Below are positions 32,290 through 38,412 of a DNA stretch of 38,412 nt, piece after piece. The notes beneath the pieces were generated by a model that saw nothing but the letters and a program-made list of their open reading frames with translations, ran no database searches and was not told the DNA's origin. Location: contig JAGRJR010000028.1 in NCBI GenBank assembly GCA_020442635.1, forward strand, positions 1 through 38,412. Reading direction: 5' to 3'. How positions within the stretch are numbered: position 1 is the first letter of the stretch; each line of letters starts with the position of its first letter. This DNA is from Lysobacterales bacterium. Its GTDB lineage: Bacteria > Pseudomonadota > Gammaproteobacteria > Xanthomonadales > Marinicellaceae. The translations under genes were made by a program, and so were the position numbers.

Positions 32290-34401
32290 TCACTTCAACT
32301 GGGTCCAGAGGTGTGTATAGGCCAAGGCTAAACGTTCGGCCAATTGCTCATTGGTACTTGAGCCGCCGTGGCCACCTTCGGTGTTTTCGTAATACCAGAT
32401 GGGATAACCATAGGACATCATTTTGGCGGCCATTTTACGGGCATGGGCTGGATGTACGCGGTCATCTCGGGTTGAGGTATAAAAAAACGTCGCCGGGTAA
32501 TCGGTGTCTTTCTTTAGATTTTGATAAGGGCTGTACTCTTTCATGAAAGCCCATTGTTCAGAAATATCTGGGTTACCGTATTCGCCCATCCAGCTGGCAC
32601 CTGCCAGTAATTTGTTATACCTTTTCATGTCTAACAAAGGGACACCACAAATCACTGCGCCGTATAAATCCGGTCTTCTGGTCATGGTAGCACCCACCAA
32701 CAAACCACCATTGGAACGACCCTCGATACCGAGGTGTTCGGGTGAAGTGATTTTACGTTTAATCAAATCTTCAGCCACAGCTTCGAAATCTTCATAGGAT
32801 TTGGTTTTGTTTTCCAATAATGCAGCATTGTGCCATTTGGGTCCATACTCACCACCGCCACGGATGCTGGCAGAAACAAAGACGCCACCGCGATCCAGCC
32901 ACAATTTACCGTAAGCACCTTCCAAAGCTTCATAAGAACCAGAGTAAGATGGCGTTAAAGAATTTCTGAAACCACCATATGAAAAAATATGAGTCGGGTT
33001 TGTGCCATCAAATTTTGTGTCTTTGTTCATCACAATGAAATATGGCACAAAGGTGCCATCAGCTGAACGGGCAAAGAATTGTTCAACTTGATAAGGAGTT
33101 GGATCAAAACTTTGTGATTGCGATTTCACCGCTTTGGGTTTCAAGCCCTTGCCGTTGACATGGTAAAGGGTTGGTGGCGTTATAAATGATTCATACTCCG
33201 CAAAAAAACTACCACTTTCGTCATCCGCGGAGGTGACGTGAATGGCACCATTATCAGGAAATTCAACTTCTTCAACATCCCAACCACCATCAACGGCCTT
33301 ATAGACATAAACTTTACTGACCACATCCGACAGAATGGTCGCGATAATTGTGTCATCAGTTGTGGTGATGTCTTCAATATTTTCATTGGCTTTTGGTGTT
33401 AAAAATACCGACCAGTCATCAGCATCTACCATTGACTTCTGCCCTGTTAAAACATCAGGATTGATGATTAACACGGTGCCCTCGCTAATAAATTGACCTT
33501 GAAACTGCCAATCCTCTTTCAGTGAAACAATCATATTACCTTGAAAAACGCCAGTAACCTCAGCCGACTTGGGTAAATCCAACAACAACGCTTTACCATT
33601 AACCAACTGATAATATTTTTGAGTCCAAAAAGTATCACTATCAACTATAAAATCCTTGGCATCTTTACCCTCACCAGATCGAAAGGCAAAGAGAGATACA
33701 GATTTTGAATCAATTTCCATTAAAGTTTTAGCCTCTGACAATGCTGTACCACGCTTCCATAATTTCATGATGCGAGGATAACCTGATTCTGTCATAGAGC
33801 CTTCACCAAAATCAGTAGCCACAAACAAATGATCTTCATCACGCCAAGTGGCCCTCATTTTTGATTTTTGCAAAGTAAATCCATTCTTAATAAACTTTTT
33901 CTGTTTCATATTGAATTCCCGCAAAATCACCGCATCGCCACCACCTGGCGACAGTGAAACCAGACATTTCCTGTACTCCGGCGCAAAACAGTTCATACCC
34001 TTAAACACCCAGTTACCATCATGTTCGACATTGTATTGATCCATATCCAATACGGTTTGCCACCTGGGGTTATCATTTTGATTGAAATCCTTGAGTTTTG
34101 CCCTGCGGTATAGACCTCTTGGGTTTTTATCATCTTTCCAGTAGTTATAAACCCACTCGCCACGTTGGTTAACAGTTGGCACTCGGCTCTTGTTGTTTAA
34201 TGTTGCCAAAGCCTGGTCATACAACTCCTGGTAAATCGGCTTGGACTTGTATTGTTCAGCTGTATGGGCATTTTGTCGATGAACCCAATTCATTGATTTT
34301 TCTGCATCAATATCTTCAAGCCAAATAAACGGGTCTTCAGCAGCATCCTTAGCAAAGGCATTCACAGAAAACAACAAACTCAACAAACAGATTTTTCGCA
34401 T
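32290..34401 (-). CDS. Prolyl oligopeptidase family serine peptidase (S9A), exported
   Basis: This serine peptidase is 703 residues long from the ATG at 34401. GGA lies seven bases before that ATG; an ATG two codons earlier is almost equally possible. The signal peptide is about 1-17 (MRKICLLSLLFSVNAFA|KD). The start of the mature protein (EDPFIWLEDIDAEKSMNWV) is typical of S9A. A seven-bladed propeller occupies the middle. The C-terminal alpha/beta hydrolase shows SYGGFRNSLTPSYSG, RGGGEYGPKWH, the nucleophile in GIEGRSNGGLLVG, the aspartate in TSTRDDRVHPAHARK, and the histidine in ENTEGGHGGSS. The protein should be active in the periplasm, cutting after proline in short peptides. Confidence 0.93.
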   Translation of the reverse strand: MRKICLLSLLFSVNAFAKDAAEDPFIWLEDIDAEKSMNWVHRQNAHTAEQYKSKPIYQELYDQALATLNNKSRVPTVNQRGEWVYNYWKDDKNPRGLYRRAKLKDFNQNDNPRWQTVLDMDQYNVEHDGNWVFKGMNCFAPEYRKCLVSLSPGGGDAVILREFNMKQKKFIKNGFTLQKSKMRATWRDEDHLFVATDFGEGSMTESGYPRIMKLWKRGTALSEAKTLMEIDSKSVSLFAFRSGEGKDAKDFIVDSDTFWTQKYYQLVNGKALLLDLPKSAEVTGVFQGNMIVSLKEDWQFQGQFISEGTVLIINPDVLTGQKSMVDADDWSVFLTPKANENIEDITTTDDTIIATILSDVVSKVYVYKAVDGGWDVEEVEFPDNGAIHVTSADDESGSFFAEYESFITPPTLYHVNGKGLKPKAVKSQSQSFDPTPYQVEQFFARSADGTFVPYFIVMNKDTKFDGTNPTHIFSYGGFRNSLTPSYSGSYEALEGAYGKLWLDRGGVFVSASIRGGGEYGPKWHNAALLENKTKSYEDFEAVAEDLIKRKITSPEHLGIEGRSNGGLLVGATMTRRPDLYGAVICGVPLLDMKRYNKLLAGASWMGEYGNPDISEQWAFMKEYSPYQNLKKDTDYPATFFYTSTRDDRVHPAHARKMAAKMMSYGYPIWYYENTEGGHGGSSTNEQLAERLALAYTHLWTQLK

Positions 34402-34754
34402 GGTCATGTCCAATTTCAAAAGAACAAAGATATTAACAGTTTCAAACCATAAATTCACCTGCTATTGATGCAATAGTGACTTTCTACACGGACAGGTTTT
34501 TCACAGTTTTATAAAAACTTCTAAAACGCAGTGCCAAAACCTCAAAGGGTTGTCGGCTTTAGCAGACCTCTTAACCAAATACAAATCACCTTGAGCGAAG
34601 TCAAAACTCAAAATAAAGTGCTTACGGCTTCGAACATTTCCATATAGTAAAGATTGGCATTCTCACACCAGAGCTTGTGAACGAGAACATAATAGTGACT
34701 TTCAGCCTGGAGCTAAGACTTGTAAGAAATTTTATCATTACTGGTCTATTGTTC
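34402..34754. other. Spacer between divergent peptidase and DUF1223 genes
   Basis: It holds the promoters of the two divergent genes, which I could not define, and one degenerate REP-like palindrome. The fragment TTGAGCGAAGTCAAAACTCAA near 34593 is partly palindromic. No coding sequence is supported. Confidence 0.4.
34660..34688. repeat. REP-like palindrome, degenerate copy 3
   Basis: TTCTCACACCAGAGCTTGTG and AACGAGAA align over 28 bases with TTCCCACGCCGGAGCGTGGG and AACGAGAA at 31813, with five differences. The palindrome is broken but the flanking GAGAA is kept. Confidence 0.6.
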
Positions 34755-35492
34755 ATGACTCGAATAAAAACATACTTATTGTTATTGCTAATAAGCTTTG
34801 AAGCTTTCACTCAACCGATTACATTGACCAGTACCCATGTTCAAACCCTACTGATCGAGTTGTATTCCTCCGAAGGCTGTAGTTCCTGCCCTCCGGCCGA
34901 CCACTTTATCAGTCAATTCAAAGAGAGCGACGATTTATGGGCGAAATACATTCCGATGGTATTTCATGTGGATTATTGGGATTATTTGGGTTGGACTGAC
35001 GTGTTTGCCACTGCGGTTTTTTCAGATAGGCAACGCATGCATAAACGACAGGGCAACCTCAGTTCTGTATATACGCCGGGTTTTGTTATCAATGGTGTCG
35101 AATGGACCGGTTTTTTTAGCTTACTCAGAAGTTTACCCGAATCAGTTGACAAACCGGGTGTACTGACCTTAACCATTGACCGGCATTTGGCCCGTCTTTC
35201 TTTTGTAAAAAGAAGCACTGAGATGGACTTTCATTTAGCTATACTTGGTATGAACATAAACACTGAAGTAAAGTCCGGTGAAAACGCAGGGCATCAACTA
35301 ACACATGATTTTGTGGTATTAAACCATCAAACACAACGAGGCAAACAGTCAGCCACACTCACCTTACCGTTAATAACCAAGTACAACCCAGAACAATTTG
35401 CTGCAGTTGCCTGGATTACTGAACCTGATTCACTAAAACCCCTTCAAGCGGTGGGTGGTTATTTACCGCCGAACACCATCAAGGTTTTGTAA
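34755..35492 (+). CDS. DUF1223 thioredoxin-fold secreted protein
   Basis: The 245-residue product starts at the ATG at 34755; a longer frame reaches further left but would put the signal peptide in the middle. Residues 1-20 are a signal peptide (MTRIKTYLLLLLISFEAFTQ). The DUF1223 domain opens with LIELYSSEGCSSCPPAD (Cys42, Cys45), then VFHVDYWDYLGWTDVFA, RQRMHKRQGNLSSVYTPGFV and INGVEW. The CxxC suggests redox activity, but the family is not characterised. Its 3' end overlaps the convergent neighbour by 14 bases. Confidence 0.9.
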   Translation: MTRIKTYLLLLLISFEAFTQPITLTSTHVQTLLIELYSSEGCSSCPPADHFISQFKESDDLWAKYIPMVFHVDYWDYLGWTDVFATAVFSDRQRMHKRQGNLSSVYTPGFVINGVEWTGFFSLLRSLPESVDKPGVLTLTIDRHLARLSFVKRSTEMDFHLAILGMNINTEVKSGENAGHQLTHDFVVLNHQTQRGKQSATLTLPLITKYNPEQFAAVAWITEPDSLKPLQAVGGYLPPNTIKVL

Positions 35493-36027
35493 GCGAACGT
35501 TTCCCTTTAATGCGATAGACTTCATGCCAGCTTTGATCGCTTTGTTGAAATTCCAGTTTCCAGTTAAAGCTGTCTTTTTTGATGTCATAGAATGTAATTC
35601 TTGAATTTTGTCCATTGAATAGACCTGTCATGATAATTTTTCGATCTTGTTCTGTAGCGACAAATGTGTCCACTTTTTGCCCTTTGACCGAAGCCCAGGC
35701 CATCTCCCAACGGTTTTCTTTGGGATTAAAAATACGGATATTGGTGCCATATTGCCGACCATTAGCTGGTTCTGCTTGAGTCAAAGGTGGGGAGATCCAG
35801 TCATCCTGTATGGCATGGCCATTGAGTATCGGGTAAAAATGCCAACTTGCGCCCTGGCCAGTTTGCCATTCACCTTGTGCATTCACCGAACTGTCCTCAA
35901 CTTGCCAGTGACCAATGAGTTCACTCATCACACTGCTTTGCAATTGCTCAGATAACAACCCCAAATCTGCACGACTTACACCACTTGATAGGCAAGTCAC
36001 GACTATCCAGATCACTACTCTACTCAT
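35479..36027 (-). CDS. Secreted DUF1579-like protein
   Basis: From the ATG at 36027 the product has 182 residues; the open frame continues upstream inside the preceding gene without a signal. The signal peptide is about 1-20 (MSRVVIWIVVTCLSSGVSRA|D). The beta-rich body (LIGHWQVEDSSVNAQGEWQT, SWHFYPILNGHAIQDDW, WEMAWASVKGQKVDTFVA) is like the DUF1579 lipocalin-type fold. The start overlaps the end of the upstream TPR gene by eight bases, so the two are coupled. The two proteins share this domain type. Confidence 0.75.
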   Translation of the reverse strand: MSRVVIWIVVTCLSSGVSRADLGLLSEQLQSSVMSELIGHWQVEDSSVNAQGEWQTGQGASWHFYPILNGHAIQDDWISPPLTQAEPANGRQYGTNIRIFNPKENRWEMAWASVKGQKVDTFVATEQDRKIIMTGLFNGQNSRITFYDIKKDSFNWKLEFQQSDQSWHEVYRIKGKRSLTKP

Positions 36028-36985
36028 CACTTTCTGATTCCTTATCAACCGGAAAATAAAACCCGTTAAACCAACTGTACCAGGTTTTACCACCATCGAT
36101 AGACTCTTCAAAAAATTGTTGCACCACGCCACCGTCCAAAGGTGTCCAGGTGCCTCTGAAGTCCCTGATTTGAGGTTGTTGTTGCTGGGAGGCGTAGTAG
36201 ATTTTTCCTTCTAAACGCATGACTTTTTGTCCTTTCTCATTGGAAATCAAACCACCGGCATAATCGATGCTGATTCCACCACTGACCCAACGTTGTACCC
36301 ACTTTTGTTGTAAGCCATCGTAATAATTTATACTGGTACCTGTACTACCACTGGCACCCTTCCACTGTTCCATAATTAAACAACCCTTTTCGGTTTTGGT
36401 GATGGTGTTGTGGCCTGCAAGTGGTCCGGTTTTATTGATATTGCCATACACTTCCCAATAGCCTAGCCAGAAATCAAAGTGCTGGTAAACTTCATCATAC
36501 ATACACGGTCTGATGGTTTGATCTACTGAGGTCATGATTTGTTTGAATGGTTGTTGTTCACGATGCTTGTTCCAAATTTCGTTGTTTTGTAAATCATTCA
36601 GGTTTCTGAATCCGGTTTGTACAGCTTGTTCTAGTGCTTGCCACATGAGTCCGTTTTCATCCATCAATGCCAAAGCCTGGGCTTTTTGATACGCCACCAA
36701 ACCGGGAGGTATCTGTTGTGGCTGATCCAATTTTTTATTGGCCTTTAAAGCCTTTTTACCTTGTTTGAGCTGTAGATACGATTGTGCCAAACGAAACCAG
36801 AATTGTTCATTGTCAGGTTGGCTTTTGAGTAGTTTTTGGTAGGATTTTACCGCTTGTTGCCAATTTTGTTCGCTGTATTGTTGTGCAGCGGTTTGTTCAA
36901 GATTTTCGCCAGCCAGCACACCAAATACAGAAAAAAGTAGCCATGCAAAGCCAATAGTTTTATAACGAATCATGGTAGCAGTCAT
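36020..36985 (-). CDS. Secreted protein with TPR repeats and a DUF1579-like domain
   Basis: The 321-residue product has a signal peptide ending near LLFSVFGVLAGE. TPR-like helices follow (YSEQNWQQAVKSYQKLLKSQ, NEQFWFRLAQSYLQLKQG, LVAYQKAQALALMDENGLMW) to about residue 150. A beta-rich domain begins FDFWLGYWEVYGNINKTGPL and continues through GCLIMEQWKGASGSTGTSIN and FRGTWTPLDGGVVQQFFEES, the pattern of DUF1579-type proteins. Two start codons are possible (36985 or 36973) and neither has a clear ribosome site. AraC regulator upstream and DUF1579-like gene downstream are on the same strand. Confidence 0.78.
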   Translation of the reverse strand: MTATMIRYKTIGFAWLLFSVFGVLAGENLEQTAAQQYSEQNWQQAVKSYQKLLKSQPDNEQFWFRLAQSYLQLKQGKKALKANKKLDQPQQIPPGLVAYQKAQALALMDENGLMWQALEQAVQTGFRNLNDLQNNEIWNKHREQQPFKQIMTSVDQTIRPCMYDEVYQHFDFWLGYWEVYGNINKTGPLAGHNTITKTEKGCLIMEQWKGASGSTGTSINYYDGLQQKWVQRWVSGGISIDYAGGLISNEKGQKVMRLEGKIYYASQQQQPQIRDFRGTWTPLDGGVVQQFFEESIDGGKTWYSWFNGFYFPVDKESESDE

Positions 36986-37083
36986 TGTTCATTGATATTT
37001 TCTAATGAAAAAATTATCTGACTTTCAAAATTATCCCGCTATCAAAAAATTGCTCAAATTTGATTCTTGTACAAAGAGCTGTT

Positions 37084-37902
37084 TTATTGATTTGACAGTG
37101 TTTGCAAACATTCAGAGGGTGTCATGCCAAACAATTGTTTAAAACTGGCCGACATATGACTGTGACTGGAAAAACCATAATCGAAAGCTAAATCCACCAG
37201 TTCATTATGTTGTATCTGCAATTCCAGCAGCATGTGCCGCAAACGTTGCTGTTTGCGGTATTGGTTAATGCCTTCACCATTGATGGTTTTGAACACCCTA
37301 GAGAGGTGATAAGGTGAAGTATTGTGCCTTTTGGCCAATTGCTGTAAAGATAAATTGACACTCAAGTCTTCATGTAAACTTTCCTTAACACGTTCTATTA
37401 AATGTTTGTGCCTGTTTTGCTTTTTGCTGAACTGTCTATCCTGTTTATAGGGTTGAGCCAATAAAGTATCAAACATATTGAGCACCTGGTTTTCGATCCA
37501 CAAAGAATTGACTTGAGTCATCACTGCGATATGATTCAATACTTTTAAGTGCGTCAAAAAAACCATCACCGGGCAGGTCATGTTTTCCCTGGAAAAATGC
37601 TGTTGGTCTTTAGCAACGACTTCAGACAATAATGACTCCTCAATGCGAAACCAGTGGCAAAAATCACCTGATTGATTTATAGCAAAGCGCTGATAGCTTT
37701 GTCCTTGGTTATAAAAATTAACCAAAGTGGCGTCGGCGACAAAAGGCGATGAACCTTCATGCTGAATCCAGATGCTGTTTTTGGGGAAAACAATGATAGG
37801 GGAGTCCACATAACCTTGCTGCATAAAACTGGGTTCATCAGGACTGACGGTAAAAACCCCTATTTCAATCATCTCAGTTTGGTAAAGTATGACCTCGCTC
37901 AT
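37084..37902 (-). CDS. AraC-family transcriptional regulator
   Basis: The 272-residue regulator has an N-terminal effector/cupin-like region (about 1-130; FPKNSIWIQHEGSSPFVADA). Its C-terminal double helix-turn-helix is at about 165-268: LSLQQLAKRHNTSPYHLSRV, FKTINGEGINQYRKQQRLRH, then the AraC signature ELVDLAFDYGFSSHSHMSAS followed by FKQLFGMTPSECL. It is the gene upstream of the TPR/DUF1579 pair on the same strand (98-base gap) and may control it; the effector is unknown. Confidence 0.93.
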   Translation of the reverse strand: MSEVILYQTEMIEIGVFTVSPDEPSFMQQGYVDSPIIVFPKNSIWIQHEGSSPFVADATLVNFYNQGQSYQRFAINQSGDFCHWFRIEESLLSEVVAKDQQHFSRENMTCPVMVFLTHLKVLNHIAVMTQVNSLWIENQVLNMFDTLLAQPYKQDRQFSKKQNRHKHLIERVKESLHEDLSVNLSLQQLAKRHNTSPYHLSRVFKTINGEGINQYRKQQRLRHMLLELQIQHNELVDLAFDYGFSSHSHMSASFKQLFGMTPSECLQTLSNQ

Positions 37903-37929
37903 GCCATCATTCTACCTTAAGCCAATCAT

Positions 37930-38412
37930 TTATTGCTGCTCTGCCTGTTCAATTTCTATTTTTTGCTTGCTTGAAGGCACAAATGCACCACCATATTGCG
38001 CCAATAGACCCGGCTGCGCATCGGTATTGGTGTATCTGGTCAGTGCCAATGCAAAAACGGGCAAACCATGATATTTGTGTACTTCTGTACCATCAAGACT
38101 TCGTCCATTGGCAGTAAACTGGTTAAACATGATTTTATACATCCCTTCCTTGCCCTTATAAATAGACTGGTTATAAGTATTTTCAGAATCAAGAATGGGA
38201 TAGTTAACACTCATACTGTCATAAACATCCCAGATTTTTATGACATTAACACTCCGACATAAATAAGGAGGTAATGGACTGACGCCGCCAGGCACATAAC
38301 TGACTGACATCCCGTTTCTGTCCAAAACATCGCCACCAAAAATTTCGCAACCAGTATTGGACCACTCCAAAAATTCAAAAGGCGGAGTTGGGGTAATACC
38401 TCTGTGCATACC
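37930..38412 (-). CDS. C-terminal part of a secreted protein, paralogue of the 3231-4730 gene (runs off the right edge)
   Basis: The frame is open to the window edge, so the true start lies outside. The visible part, about 160 residues, ends with YHGLPVFALALTRYTNTDA followed by QPGLLAQYGG. It matches the end of the other family member (YQGLPVTGFAFYRYVNANA then QPGLLANY). Upstream, GKEGMYKIMFNQFTANGRSL corresponds to GKMQLRLAEGNY in that protein. WSNTGCEIFGG and LPPYLC are likely structural cysteines. Function unknown. It ends 27 bases before the AraC gene. Confidence 0.75.
   Translation of the reverse strand, partial: GMHRGITPTPPFEFLEWSNTGCEIFGGDVLDRNGMSVSYVPGGVSPLPPYLCRSVNVIKIWDVYDSMSVNYPILDSENTYNQSIYKGKEGMYKIMFNQFTANGRSLDGTEVHKYHGLPVFALALTRYTNTDAQPGLLAQYGGAFVPSSKQKIEIEQAEQQ

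Overview
The window looks like chromosomal DNA from a free-living gammaproteobacterium of low-to-moderate GC. The evidence is the gene set and its order: rpoZ-spoT near recG, tusDCB-tusE, dapA-bamC, pcnB-folK and an M48 BepA-like protease near perM. The many secreted and outer-membrane proteins of uncharacterised families would fit a marine Marinicella-like lineage, but that placement is inference. No tRNA, rRNA, CRISPR array or intact insertion sequence was seen.

Layout. Positions 1-395 hold the start of a secreted-protein gene on the minus strand, interrupted by ten copies of a 7-bp repeat that put it out of frame. Positions 515-7957 are recG and the operon rpoZ-spoT-ridA, separated by an accessory block (2587-5094). 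That block holds a decayed ridA 3' end, a large secreted protein and gene debris. Positions 8045-11241 hold a BepA-like protease, then the plus-strand sulfur-relay operon tusD-tusC-tusB-tusE followed by grxC. Positions 11306-16888 hold perM, an outer-membrane barrel protein, NAD-type isocitrate dehydrogenase, bcp, and dapA-bamC. Positions 16957-19153 hold a 7Fe ferredoxin, pcnB and folK. Positions 19154-19839 form a gene-free stretch with a consensus promoter, an intrinsic terminator (a candidate sRNA of about 95 nt) and a structured element with CsrA-site-like GGA hairpin loops. Positions 19840-23756 are the operon pgi-mrp-dcd-epimerase-like gene.

Positions 24162-26955 form the most system-like unit. 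A perfect TTGACA/TATAAT promoter overlaps a strong Fur box. It drives four tightly packed genes: an outer-membrane protein of the DUF6662 type, a Tat-signal FMN-binding protein with the flavinylation motif SGATMS, an ApbE flavin transferase with no signal peptide, and a four-helix membrane protein with histidines placed like b-heme ligands. I infer an iron-starvation-induced envelope redox chain in which the flavoprotein may be modified in the cytoplasm before Tat export.

Positions 26962-38412 are more accessory. They contain a thioredoxin-like lipoprotein, a small lipoprotein, a nitroreductase diverging from an HxlR regulator with a shared operator candidate, a frameshifted repeat-protein gene, a repeat-rich spacer, an S9 prolyl oligopeptidase, a DUF1223 protein, two consecutive DUF1579-like proteins, an AraC regulator, and the C-terminal part of a second member of the secreted family at 3231-4730.
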